From Laburnicola sp. R22_1 (taxonomy: Eukaryota; Ascomycota; Dothideomycetes; Pleosporales; Didymosphaeriaceae): 64,000 nt of DNA. Shown piece after piece: positions 23,837 to 35,158 of the stretch (position 1 is the first letter of the stretch; the number at the start of each line of letters is the position of its first letter). The position numbers and the translations under genes are program-made. Location: the NCBI GenBank assembly GCA_014281115.1, contig JACONQ010000007.1, positions 2,790,001 through 2,854,000 on the forward strand. The letters are read 5' to 3'. Below the pieces are notes generated by a model. It worked only from the letters and a program-made list of their open reading frames with translations. It made no database searches and was not told the DNA's origin.

Positions 23837-24290
23837 ATTGAATGAAAAGTTTTTGCATGCCTGTGTCTGTTCTTGAAGGCTTCATGTGCTGTCTAGTGTC
23901 ATGTTTGATGTGCGGTTTGGTGCTTGTGTTGGGGAGCCTGGGGTAACACGGCTTGGATATCCAGGCTGTGGGTGAGGAGGAGTGATTAAGTAAATTATTG
24001 AATGAAAAGTTTTTGCATGGTTGTTTTTGAGTCTTTCATGTAAGGTTTGGTGACATGTTTGATGTGCGGTTTGGTGGTTGTGTTGGGGAGCCTGGCGTAA
24101 CACACTCCTAATATCTAGGTTGTGGGTGAGGAGGAGTGATTGAGTGATTGATTGAATGAACGTTTTTGTATAGCTGTTTTTAAGGCTTGATGTAAGGTTT
24201 GGTGGCATGTTTGATGTGCGGTTTGGTGGTTGTGTTGGGGAGCCTAGGGTAACACGGCCTGGGTAGCTGGGCTGTTGTGGGGGTGGTAGG
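23837..24290. repeat. Tandem repeat family A, about 155-160 bp, three copies
   Basis: Copies begin at the shared AATGAAAAGTTTTTGCAT-like start at 23841, 24001 and 24155 (spacing 160 and 154). Each contains ATGTTTGATGTGCGGTTTGG and then a CCTGGGGTAACAC-like core (23937, 24091, 24243). The third copy runs into family B. No coding potential is seen. Confidence 0.9.
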
Positions 24291-24560
24291 TAAGCGCTGT
24301 GGGATGCGAGGCGTGTAGGGAGGTGGTGGTTGTATTGCGTATCCTGGGGTAACACGCCCTTAGTATCTAGATTGTGGGCGATGAGGTAGATGAGCGCTGT
24401 AGGGTACGATGCGTGTAGGGAGGTGGTGGCTGTATTACATATCCTGGGGCAACACACCCTTAGTATCTAATTTTTAGGTAAGCAAGTAGATAGCCGCTGT
24501 AGGCTATAATGCATACAGAGAGGAAGTAATTGCATTACCTATCCCGGGGTAACACACCCT
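24291..24560. repeat. Tandem repeat family B, 100 bp, about three copies
   Basis: Units start at 24291, 24391 and 24491, exactly 100 bp apart, each with AGCGCTGTAGG-like, GTGTAGGGAGGTGGTGG-like and TATCCTGGGGTAACAC-like segments (cores at 24343, 24443, 24543). A last diverged core at 24653 lies inside the end of the CCA1-TTI2 reading frame. Family B shares only the core with family A. Confidence 0.9.
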
Positions 24561-24644
24561 CAATATCCCCACCACCCCTCCAACGACCAACCAAGCACAC
24601 AGCCAACCCAACAGACATCTTCATCAAAAAAATCGCTACCTGTA

Positions 24645-27600
24645 TCACTCATCCCGAGGTAACACACCCACCCACGCCACCCCCTCCCTCCTCGCCCTCT
24701 CCTTCTCCTCCCCCCACCACCGCGCCGCCTCCCCATCCAAACCCCCAACAACCCTCTCCACAAGCACAACCACGTCTTTCAACACGCTCCTCACCGCGGT
24801 GAAGTCGGTGTCGTACTCCTCGCAATTGACCCACGCTGTGGCAACGGATAGATACGTGTCTTGCGCGCGTTGTTGATCTATGATTCATACACGGTAAGCT
24901 TATGTCCTAAATGCGTTTTCATGCGGTGTGGGTGTGGAGGGAGGTGGAGGGGGACTTACTTATCCGCGGCCAACCCTTCGCAATAGCTGTTCTAAGACAC
25001 ATAGCTGCAGCGAGGGGGAGCGGCGCATGTGCGGGGCTGAGCTTGTCGCGGAGGATGTCGTGGAGGAGCGGGAGGACCTCGTTGGCGTGCTTGACACACT
25101 CGATGTCAAGAGCGAGGATTAGACGGGAGAGATTGTGTAGGACGAGGGTGGCGAGTTCGGGGTAGGTGGTTGGGCGCGGGGCGTGCCGGAGGACGGTGAT
25201 GACGCCTTGACGGACGATCTTGTCGAGGAATTTAATGTCTTTTTCTGTAAGCACCGGCATCTTTGTAGATGGGGATGTATTCCCGGTTTCCTGCCACGCA
25301 GGCCGTTCTTCCGCAGTGGGACAAAAGGACATCAATGCGGGGTACACCTGCTCAAGGAGCTGTACAGATTCATGTGGAGGGGTCAACGTGGGCAGGTAAT
25401 TGAAGAAGCTGAACAGATCCCCAGAGAATAGATTCCGACACTCTTCTTTCAAGTTGGCTGGCGCCTTTTTCACTAACGAGGCAATAACCTGGCAGGCTTT
25501 TGCGTTCCACTCGATATCGCTATCCTCCAGCATCCGGAAAATGGGCGGCCGCAGCAGCTTGAAGTACTCCCGCATATCTTTCTCCTCCGTTGCACGTATA
25601 ACCCAGTGAAGTAGATCCAGGAAGGATCGGTTCTCCCGGCTTTTCCATGGCACCTGTGCGCTTTCGTCGTCTGTTTTAGTCTGCGAGAAGAGAGGGCGAA
25701 TCGTAAGTGTCAAGAAATGGTAGATGAGTCGAGAGGGTAGCTCACTTTTGCTCGTCTTCTTGACCTCTTCTATTGCTTCGGCTGGGTCGGTGATATGGGG
25801 GTTCCGCAGCTGCCAAGCTAATACGACATCGAGAGCGTCCTTCATCCAGGGGCCGGGTTTCACGTCCAAAGCCTTGGCGAGCTGGGTACCGTTGACCAGG
25901 GGCTTGAGGTTGACAGCGTCGAGGAGATCCAATTTAGTCAGAAGATCGAGAAAGTCGGCATATTGACGGAGTACTCCTGGAGATAATCAGCTGATGTTTC
26001 CAGCGTGGGATATGTAGCCTGGAGTAATGACCGAGCAGATTACGCTGGTTCTGGTGTTAGAGACACGTTTGCTTACCTTCGGTTGACTGGGAACTATACA
26101 CAATCTCATGTAGAAGCGAAAAGAAAACTTGTGTCCTCCAAGTACGACCCCAGCTCCGCAGAGCCATGCCCAACTTCTCCCTCTGAGCAGACTCTTCTTG
26201 CGAGTGCTTCGTCCTTCGATCGCACTCCCCAACTAACTTCGAGATCGCTTCATAGTTGTTCAAAGAGGCCGCAATGACGTCGCTCACTCGGTTGGGTGTT
26301 TTCAGACCTTCTTGGGCTACAAGGTAAGCCGCGTGGAGGGGTGATCTATTCTTCTTCGGAGGAGGAATCTGCGGTGCGTCGGCCCAGGGCATCACCGCGG
26401 CGCAGAGCCATGCGAGATATGGCTCATCAGACTCCTCATTAGGTGAGCTCAGCAGTGTTTTGGGAATAATCGGATATTCCGACTGGTCCCAAGATACCAT
26501 GAACTTGTATGCCTGACGGAAACGTTCGGCGTCGGGCTGGAACTCTAGCTTTCTAGTCGGATCGGTGAAGATGGTCTCATAAAGACCTGCTTCGTCGATA
26601 AGTCGAAGAGCCATGCCAGGGTCAGGTCCTTTGAGCATCTTCTCCATTTCAATTCCAATTCTCTCGCGTTTGATCTTGATCTTCAAGGCTTCTTGGATAT
26701 CCTTATCCGCCATGGCCTTGGCGGTCTTCGGCTCGACGGTGTAGTTGAGGCGGCTTGCGAAGCGAATGAGCCTCAGCACCCGAAGTGGGTCATCTTTGAA
26801 CGTCTGATAAGGTTCTAACGGTGTTCGTATGATCTTTGCGGCCATGTCTTCGAAACCACGTTTTGTAAAGTCCTCGATCTGCTGAGTGTTCAGGTTGTAG
26901 AACATGGCGTTCACGGTAGCGTCACGCCGCATTGCATCCTCCTCGGCTGTGCCAAACTCCATTTGCGGGTTGCGACTGACCTCGTCGTAGGTCTCCTTTC
27001 TGAGATTGACGAGATCAAGATCAATACCCATGACCTTGATAGTGGCCGTTTCCAGGTTCTTGGACGCCTCGGGGTTCGCTTTGATAGTGTGCAAGCCGGA
27101 CATGATCTTGCTGCTCTCCGTCGAGCTGAAGTCGTGCTTTTCGAGATTGCCGGGGACCTTCAGGTACTCCAGCATCTTCAGACCGAAGTTCTCGCCTGTC
27201 ATTTTGTTGATGGCGACGTCGACATCGTGGCTCCCGACTCCGAGCAGCTTATCACGAACCCAGCCGCCCGTCCACCGCAACACGACCTTTTCCTGGGCAA
27301 CCTCCTCTGGTACAGCGACGCCGGTGACGATTTCTTCGGCTGATGAAGCATCGTCAATGTAGACTGCCACAGCGAGGAGTAGGTCGCGAAGCTTGGTCTC
27401 CTCCGGGGTCAGTTCAAAGGTTGTCGGGTTCGCAACTGGCTGGGAAGCCATGCCGCTATAGGGCAGTTCTGGGCGAGGCGGAGAAGGTTCAGTCCTTCGC
27501 CGTTTGGCAGCTGGCTCTTCTTGGGGGTTGGGTGACGGCAGCCGTTCAGCAGGCATGCGGTATGAACGAAGGCTCGGCAATGATGGAACAGAGTCAATTC

Positions 27601-27715
27601 CAAGCGACGGGCGCAGCAGTTTGTGTTGTCGAAATTGTGATGGGTAGTGGGGCGTGATAGGGAAGGATATGGGTCGCCGTGGACAAACGCGGAAGGCACG
27701 ACTCATCAATGGCAT
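24645..27715 (-). CDS. CCA1: CCA-adding tRNA nucleotidyltransferase fused to a TTI2-like domain
   Basis: Three exons (26077-27715, 24960-25976, 24645-24877) give 962 aa with closing phases. Residues 1-22 (MSRAFRVCPRRP and surroundings) resemble a mitochondrial presequence. A nuclear-type KRRR motif is at 71-74. The class II nucleotidyltransferase head has GGWVRD at 150-155 and the metal-binding DVD at 164-166, followed by RRDATVNAMFYN and DDPLRVLRLIRFASRL. The CCA1 body ends with WMKDALDVVLAWQLRNP near residue 606. Without a stop or convincing intron, the frame continues into a helical-repeat region that resembles TTI2, the Tel2-interacting subunit of the TTT chaperone complex for PIKK kinases: YHFLTLTIRPLFSQT near 631, then VPWKSRENRSFLDLLHWV and NYLPTLTPPHESVQLLEQVY. 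Start codons at residues 4, 54 and 89 could make cytosolic or nuclear forms. The last residues (GVLPRDE) lie in a dispersed repeat core. Confidence 0.85.
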
Positions 27716-28009
27716 TCATGCGCGTGGAACGGACACCCCAGGGCAAAATAGCGGGATCTTCCCCTCGAACAGCAGCACGAAGAGGTAACAGAGTCGTCCC
27801 GGATGGAAAGAGCAGCCAAAGGACCGTGGTGGAGGGCTTTGTAGCTGCGATGGAGGTGTGCTTGTCTGGTCCAGTCAGAGGGCGAGGCGGCCGCATCGGT
27901 CGGTCGTCGTCACCTTTCTCCATGGCATCGCAGCCCGAGCCTCAACCGCCAAACCGCGCCCTGTAGCCCGCTGTCGCCCGCCGGACACACACACGCCGCT
28001 GTAGAATAC

Positions 28010-28078
28010 ATGCCGGCGTCGCCAGAACCTGCGCGCACATCGTCACGCCCGTGGGCGCCCCGCCCGAGCCCCCCATGA
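28010..28078 (+). promoter_or_regulatory. Upstream ORF overlapping the TRS85 start as ATGA
   Basis: A 22-codon frame starts at the ATG at 28010 and ends with a TGA at 28076-28078. That TGA overlaps the proposed TRS85 start at 28075, giving ATGA. If this segment is in the mature leader, the arrangement would allow stop-restart coupling. Whether the transcript begins upstream of 28010 is unknown. Confidence 0.5.
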
Positions 28079-30519
28079 CGCCCGTGCAAGATGCCACGCC
28101 CACGCCGAAGCCCCCCAAGTATCCCGCCGACGCGGAGGCCTCCCTGGTCCTCCCCCGGCAGCGAGCGTCGCCCGCCTCTTCGCTGGCTTCCCTACCCTAC
28201 CGCAGATCGAACCCGTCGCTGCACAAGCTGTTCGAATCCACCGCCTCGATATCGACATCGCGCCCCAGCTCCGGCAGCGCAACGCCGACGGCGTCAGTAC
28301 TACCGGGCTCCGTCTTCTCTGCTGGGTCACGGCACAATGGCACAGGCACACCAGGAAGCCTGCCACCGGGCATGTCGGACGAGCACAGGACCATGATCCA
28401 GCAGGCATTTGCGCCGCACGTAGTCGTCTTGCCCGATGCAGAGACGGAGGAAATTATACGGGGCAAGGGGCTGGAGGGCGGATTGCTGCAACTGCTGCGG
28501 CCGTTTGGAGAGCTGGTGCCTGGCAAGGTCACCATACGAGATAGTGTCGGCGCAAGCAAGAGCTACGACGACTTTGGCATACGCTTCGTTGGAATAAACG
28601 AAGGCTTGGCCCTTTCGCAGCAGGAGACGGGGAATGGAATCAGAGAACGGCGGGAAGCCTCCTCGAGTTCGGTACCACCGCGGCGTGTGGGCGGCGAGAT
28701 TGCGCACATCGAGGAGCTGGTGGACCGCCACCTGCAGTATACCGAGTTCAACACCCAAGGCATCGTCTCCGACTACCTGAGCCAAGGCGAACCCGTCCCA
28801 CAGGAGAGTGCGACCTCGCCCTTCTACACATTATACTTGCGGCGAATGCTGTCGTCCCTGCCGCTAGTCCCCCACGAGACATTTTCCCATCCCGTTGGAA
28901 TCGTCATTGCCGTCAGCTCGCGGAGTCCAGACCCCATAGAAGAGCTGCGAAGACTGTATGTCCGACAGCATGACGGCGATCTTCGCTTCCCTCATTGGGT
29001 GGACAACGAGTTCTTGCGATACTACGTTCTGATTCACGAGGAGGAGACGGGGGATATCGCGAAATCAAACGCTACATTTGAGCAAATGAAGCGGCATTTT
29101 GGGCTTCATTGTCACTTATTACGGATAAAGGGCCAGCAATGCATATCCTCCGACGATGACAGCGTGCGGTTACCGACTTGCGAATGGATGTCTGCTGCAG
29201 AAGAGCTAGCAGAGATCCACAAACGAGGTACATATCGTCTGCTCTTTCTAGCCACCTTATATTGACCATGTGCCGTAGAAACCGCAGACGACATAACAGA
29301 CCCTACCCCCTACATACCCGACTCCGACACCACGGCCATACGAACCTTCGTCCGCGAACTCGTCGCCCAATCCATTGTCCCCAACATGGAGCGTTCCGTC
29401 CACCAATGGAACGAGCAAGTGCTCGCCCGCCGCCGCGGTCTCTCCGGCCGCTTCATGTCCCTCTCCAAGCGGTGGACAACCTTCGGCTCCTCGCGCACCA
29501 GCTCCGCCTCCTCGATCGCCTCCTCGAACTCAAACTACGACGCCGCGCAAGGCTTCTACCGCACCGACGCGCCCGAAGCCCAGATGCGCAGACTAGCAGA
29601 CTACTGCTTCATGCTGCGCGACACCAAACTAGCCCTCAGCACGTACGAGATCCTCTGCACGGATTTCTCCAACGACAAGGCATGGCGGCACTACGGCGGC
29701 GCCGCCGAAATGGCCGCCCTCGCCGCGCTCCTCTCCCCCGCTCCGTTGGGCACTAAAACCCGCGCGGAGAAAATAGACGACTGGGTTAAGGCGGCCGCCT
29801 ATAGCTACACGGACCGCCAGCGCAACGCGATCCCCTTTTACGCGCTGCGTGCGCTTGCCCTCGCGCTGGAACTGCTGCGGCTCCGCGGCGCCGCGGCTAC
29901 CGACGACGCGGCCCGCTGGGGCTCCCGCATCCTCGAGGCGAACCTCGTGGGTCCTGTGGGGGCGGCCCTCGTCACGGAACGTGTGTCCACGTGCTTCGCT
30001 GTCCGGCCGGGGATCGGCTTCTTCAAGCTTGGGTCCCGGAGGAGGAAAGCGGCGTTTTGGGCTGTGCTGGCGGCGGAGAATTGGTGGCGGTTGAGTAAGG
30101 CACTGCAGGCGGAGAAGTGTCTTGATGTTGCGGTAAGCATGTATGGGGCGAGGGGGGAGGAGGAGAGTGCTGAGGCCGAGGGCGGGCCGGTTGAGTTGCC
30201 GTATGAGGATATGCGGGTTTTTATGGAGGGGTTGAGGCAGAGGATTTTGGGGCTGAGGTTGACGAATCGCGGGTTTGGGGGGATGGAGGGGCATGGAGAT
30301 GGAGACAGAGATGGGGATAGAGACGTGGACTTGGGTCGGAGTCTGCTGGTGGAAGAGGCGACGGAGTCGTTGGATACGAGTCCGCGCGCGCATAGGAAGT
30401 CGCTTGTTGGTGGTGGGGGGGCGCCTGGGGCGGTGGCCTTATCGGCTGGTGAGGCTGGGCCGCTGAGTCCGAGGTTGAAGAGGGAGAGGGAGAGGGATGA
30501 TTTGTTTGAGGGGGTGTAG
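28075..30519 (+). CDS. TRS85: TRAPPIII subunit Trs85 (TRAPPC8 family)
   Basis: Two exons (28075-29227, 29279-30519) give 797 aa; the intron is 51 nt. The ATG at 28075 is the first in this frame. After a Ser/Pro-rich leader of about 100 residues, family blocks follow: AFAPHVVVLPDAETEEI, FGELVPGKVTIRDSVG, YDDFGIRFVG, SPFYTLYLRRMLSSLPLVPHE, and the later RTFVRELVAQSIVPNMER and DYCFMLRDTKLALSTYEI with DFSNDKAWRHYGGAAEM. Trs85 is the defining subunit of TRAPPIII, the exchange factor that activates Ypt1/Rab1 in autophagy and secretion at Golgi and phagophore. The C-terminal 60 residues are acidic and low in complexity (DGDRDGDRDVD). Yeast Trs85 is shorter, so this is within the range of filamentous fungi. 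Confidence 0.92.
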
Positions 30520-31239
30520 GATGGATGAATTGTTGAAGTAATGGGTCGGGTAATGAATTGTAATACATACATGCATACTTGAGTTTGGGTTGCGTTGCGT
30601 TGGGTTTGACTGCGTTTGAGGCGATCGACTGGTTTGCATGCCACTTTGGGTGAGTGTTTGCTTGTTTACATTTATGCCTTTTGTGCATGATACCAAGAGC
30701 ATTTTTTGCCTACGCGAGGGAATCTGCAGAGAACGTTACCACCGATATGAGACTGAGGCAGGTCAAGGAGGTAGCATGTCGGCAAGGCAAAGCACGTTGG
30801 CAACACAACGTCGAGCACGTACATCATCACACAAGGCAAGCTCAACAACCAGCAAAAAAAATCCCAACGCGGATAGACGAGTATATTCCATCTACCACAC
30901 CACCACACCACACCTCCACCCCAAACATCATGTAGAGAAAAAAAAAGAAACCGAAATCAAAAAGCCACAACGCCAAAGCCAGACCGGGAACACAAGGGCC
31001 CAAGCACTTTGGTGCCCTGCTCATCATCCCGAATCGGCCCATGCAAAGTTTGACATGCCAACCATGCCCAAAGCCAAATACCGTTTATGCCCGGCTCGTA
31101 GTCATGCTATGTATGCAACGGGAAGAAGACACCCTGACAAAGAGGGAAAACAAAAGTGCGCCTAGGCTATGCATCGTATGGGGATAGGGTATCGTCGTCT
31201 CGGATATGTATGTGCGTATTGTACGCGTCTGTCTTCGTC
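30520..31239. other. Intergenic between convergent 3' ends
   Basis: 720 bp without a recognised gene. The frame 30638-31165 (plus) is A-rich and lacks any domain. The segment 30850-30960 is a run of CCACACCACAC and A-rich sequence. It most likely holds the 3' untranslated regions of TRS85 and the OTU gene. Confidence 0.5.
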
Positions 31240-32367
31240 TCAGGTGGCCGTCGCGGTCGTCGTAGTGCTCGATGTAGATGGTGGAGGTAGAACTGGTGCG
31301 GAGGGTGAGGATGCCGCAGCCAAGGGGGTGGGCGTTGCCAAAGGAGGTGGCGTGGGTGAAGTTGCCGTGGCCGTGGCCGTGGGTGTGATGGTTGGTGGCG
31401 GGACGGCAGTGAGAGGCTCAGCGGCATCGTTGGTCCGCAGGCCTCGGAGCTTGATGGTAAGCTTCTGGGGCTTTGTGGCCTGCTCCGAGTCGGGAATGTC
31501 CAGGTGGGTTTGGGACAAGAGCGGGCCGTTGGACTCGTCTGATGAGCTCTCGGTGCACTCGGGCGTCGAGTCGGAGTCAAAGAGCGGCAGGGGTGATCGA
31601 CGCTTCCGAGCCCGCGGGATGTCATCTTCGTCGTCGCCGGAAATGCTAGGGCTCGGTCGCTTTCTCAGCGAACTCTGCTGCGGGTTCACAGTGACGTCGG
31701 GGACGCCGGTATGGGGGCCGGCGTTGTTGCGGACCGACGAGTAGTGTTCCCAACTCTGCACATGGTTAGCTTAGTACGCGAGAGTCAGAGCCAGCGTGCA
31801 CGTACGTGATAGGCAATGTGGAGCACCTTTCTGTCGTCGGCAGCGTCTGGGTCTTCGGGGTTGTACAAGACGCGCGGTGAGATGAGGTAGGTAAAGTCAG
31901 CCTGCCAGAGGCGGACGTGGACGTTGAGGGCCGATGCAAAAGCCGACACCTCCATGTTGTCGGCCCACTCGCCCGACTGGCCCATCTTCTCGACGTGCTC
32001 GTCGAACTGCTGCTGCAGCTCCTCTTCGGTAAAGGATGCACTGTCGAGCCTCGCGGAGAGTGCAGCCTTGGTCTTGCGTTTGGGGTTCCGACGGACATTG
32101 TTGACGGCCATGTACTGGCGGTAGAAGACCGAGTCGGCCTTCATGTGCTCAATGGTCGTGAGTCGGAGCATTTCGTGCATCTCCTGGTGGCCGTAGAGCT
32201 GGTCGGACAGGGCGTTGAAGAGGCAGTTGCCTGGGGCTGTCAGCTACCATGCACGTCAAAAGTCACCGCGTGCACTCACCGTCGCCTCTGATTTCGCCAG
32301 CATACAAGGCATTGGCTTCGAGAATGGGAAACTCGGGCGAGTTGGCTCGCGGTCTGCGGGGCGCCAT
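31240..32367 (-). CDS. OTU-family cysteine protease (deubiquitinase)
   Basis: Three exons (32280-32367, 31806-32230, 31240-31755) give 342 aa. The OTU domain occupies residues 23 to about 180. GEIRGDGNCLFNALSDQLYG contains the catalytic Asp29 and Cys32 and spans the first intron. The catalytic His175 lies in SWEHYSSVRN directly after the second intron. Between them are EYFAEF-like positions represented by GEWADNMEVSAFASALNVHVRLW, as in OTUD3/OTUD6-type enzymes. The C-terminal half is disordered: a KRR-type basic motif (ARKRRSPLP) and a Pro/Thr/Ala repeat-like tail (TPTATATATSPTPPP). The reaction would be cleavage of ubiquitin linkages; linkage preference is unknown. Both catalytic residues are next to splice junctions, so exon skipping would kill activity. 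Confidence 0.9.
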
Positions 32368-33367
32368 GATGGCGGCTGGTTTAGGCAAGGTCGCGAGACA
32401 GGAGAGGTCGGTCAACAAGGAGGAAGGCACCAGCGCAGAAGTTTGCGGGTCATGGAGGTGAGGGGAGGCGAAGGTGAGGGTGCAGCAAGGGAGGCGGGGG
32501 CCAAGCAGTTCGAGGAGCCGCCTCGGGCGAGGAGATGAATGTTGCTTGAGTGAACAGAATAATCGTACTTTTGAGTGACGCGAGCTGGAGGGAGCTCCGG
32601 TCGACCAGGGGTCCGAATGCGGGATGGTGCGTCGCCAAGCTGCACACTCGAGACTTAGTCAGAGGCGAAAAGACAGCTGGCGGCTTCAGCAGGAAAAATA
32701 CACAAGCAAAAGACACGGGTTTTGCGGTAGGCAACTTGCAGGACCCATAAAGAGCGTCAAGATGCCATCAGGGAAAATTTGCTGGGCGAGCGTACCTCGG
32801 GCGTGATGTCACAGACCACCACGACTCGTCTGTGCCGCAAAACCGCCGGCCGGAGCAGCGAAAGAACAAGCGCGTCAAAATTCGACAGACGCACAGCGGA
32901 GCGGGTGTGTGCAGCAGCAGCAGCAGCGCAGGCTGCGAGAGATGTAGGTTGTGTGCGAGGCGTTGTGTCGGAAGAGCTGGGGCGCTGGGGCAGCTGGGCA
33001 TGTCAGTCAGGCTGCGGTGTAAACAAACGCGCGCTGTCTTGTGCCCGATGAGACAGAAACACTACCACGGTTCCGCTGGCCTCGGGTCCAATCACAGCCG
33101 AGCCGTCGCCGCCAACAGCATTTTCCCCATCTTGAGAGGTTATAAGCTTATGGGCATCTTTGCACTTGTTTCTGCATTCCCGGGTCGGGGTACGCTTCGG
33201 GTATTTTTCAAGAAAAGTGGTGAGCACAACCTTGGAAGACCCGAGCAAACCAAAAGTGGCAGACATCAACAACCAAGGCAAAACAATTCTAGATTAAATC
33301 CCGACTGGTTAGCACAGTCTCCCCTTGAACCAGACACGCGTTCAACCTGCTTTTCCTCCTCACATGC
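32368..33367. other. 1-kb intergenic region
   Basis: Contains the OTU gene promoter and the 3' region of ERG2. A plus frame (32832-33707) is open but overlaps ERG2 on the opposite strand and has no domain. GCAGCAGCAGCAGC near 32918 is a short microsatellite. Confidence 0.5.
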
Positions 33368-34063
33368 TCACAACTTCATCTTCGCCAGATTAGTGAGCAT
33401 CTCCCGCCCCGTAACCACAACCGTCCTCCATAACGTCACAAAGTCCAACGTGCTCGAAAACGCTACTCAAAGTCAGCTCTCCCCTCCCAAAAAACGCCTC
33501 CATCTACACTTACTATCCGCAAACCCAAAGAACAACATGGGCGGAATCCACCCCCTCGCGTACTCCAACGCAAACGTCGTATCCCGCATACTATACTGCT
33601 TCGCCTCCCCCCTGTTCATATGGTGCATCTCCCCCTGGGCAAACACCTCGGGCTCAAACGTCCCCGCGCGGAACGTGTACTGCGCACCTCTCAAGATGAT
33701 AAAGTAGTCATCGGCCGTGTGTCTGCCCGTATGCCCCTCGGTCCCAATCGCCGTCCCGAACACGATCAGGTACTCGGTGATGGAGGCATGGATCAAGTAC
33801 ATGGCGCCCATGCAGCCGCCGGCGTTGTTGAAGATCCATTCTTCTTCTACGTTCACGTGATCTGGGTGCGTGGTTTGGAGGTGCGAGACGATGTAGTCGA
33901 CTACGGCGCGGGTGTCGTTGCCGTGGGCGGTGATGGCTTCCTGGGAGAGCTGGTGCAGTTCCGATGGGTTGAAGATGTAGAACTTTTCGAGGTGGGAGTC
34001 GAGGAAGTACATCAGGGAAGAGATTATGGCGACGACCGCGCCGAGGGTAGTGAGGACGCGCAT
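33368..34063 (-). CDS. ERG2: C-8 sterol isomerase
   Basis: Two exons (33514-34063, 33368-33462) give 214 aa. The N-terminus carries one membrane anchor (LGAVVAIISSLMYFLD). Family blocks follow in order: FYIFNPSELHQLSQEAI, the VEEEWIFNNAGGCMGAMYLIHAS substrate-pocket segment, YLIVFGTAIGTEGHTGRH, DDYFIILRG, and FEPEVFAQGEMHHMNRGEAKQY with its acidic and His residues. GWIPPMLFFGFADT then leads into the short second exon. Erg2 moves the C8-C9 double bond to C7-C8 (fecosterol to episterol) in the endoplasmic reticulum. It is homologous to the mammalian sigma-1 receptor and is the target of morpholine fungicides. The 51-nt intron lies just before the final amphipathic helices. Confidence 0.96.
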
Positions 34064-35158
34064 GGTTACCTAAAGTCCTGGCTCACGGCGAGAGAAGCAA
34101 AAAGGGAAGGGGGAGATGAAAGAGTGACTGGTTAAAGGAAATACAGAAGAAAGGGATTGAGGTGTTGGGATGTGAGTTGGGATGTAAGATGGTCGTCCGT
34201 AAGAGGAAATGGTTTAGGGGTCCGGCGTTGTAATTGGTCGGAAATCTGCGTTTCCGACGTGCAACAATCAGCTCACGGCACCCCACGTGGGCTGCGATTG
34301 ATTGATGATTACGTGTGTTCGGAACCAGCGGCTTTCTCTCTTCCGGCCATATCGGATCTTGCGCACCACAACTGAAGCCATTTGATTGTATCTATATCAA
34401 CCAGCAGCAGAGGAGTCAGCCAGATGTGGTGAAGTCCCCCGAGCTATAAAGACACGGAAAGCTGTTACATTTCGCACTCGAAACGACGACTTGGCAGCTC
34501 CAAAGTATCGGTACAAACGCTCGCTTAGCTATCCGTCGAGTATCACCCCATATGAACACAGGATAGCGTCCGCGGTGGTTTGACCCCTGTGCATGTATGA
34601 TCGACGTCTCTGACAGCCTCAACTGTCTCGCAACCCAACACAAAACATGCGAAAGCGCTGTCACCACCGCCCCGCACAAAGAACGGCATCTCTAATATTG
34701 ATAGCGAGACGTTCAGATGCAGCGATTTTCTCTGGAAAATCCGAAGATGAACGAGCGGTTCTTCCTTTGGATGTACATGGTAAGCCAAGTGATGTTAAGA
34801 TAAAGTTGAAGAGCTTCGACGTGGGATCCTCGACACTTGACTCGGCGAGGGACCTCTGTACCAGCCAAGGCTACAAGGCATATCGTTGCGACACTCCTCA
34901 GGCCCATTAGCGCGCATTGGAAACCCTCCCTTCGGTGGCATCGTGGGAAATGGTTCGCGTGTCCGTCAGCAGGCACCCACAATGTGCCTATAAGATGGGA
35001 TCTCTGTTCCCTGCAGCCAACGCATAAACTATCAATCGTTTCTTCTGTTCTATCACACCCCGCTCACTTGGTAGCCTTATTCCCTTCTCTTCTACATATA
35101 TTTTCTGTGCCGGTCACTACGCTGTTTATATTTGTTGCCCCTCTTTTAAATATCGATA
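34064..35158. other. Intergenic, divergent promoters of ERG2 and the secreted protein
   Basis: 1.1 kb without a recognised gene. The 100 bp before 35159 are T/C-rich with TTTTAAATATCGATA just before the start codon, typical of a strongly expressed gene. No sterol-regulatory site could be assigned with confidence. Confidence 0.5.

Noticed and set aside
25681..25745. 65-nt intron-like segment (GTGAGC...TTCTCGCAG) inside the CCA1-TTI2 frame
   Set aside because: Its removal would shift the frame and delete the best TTI2-like block (YHFLTLTIRPLFSQT); the segment reads as coding.
30638..31165. 175-codon plus-strand frame
   Set aside because: It is A-rich, has no domain, and lies between convergent genes where 3' untranslated regions are expected.
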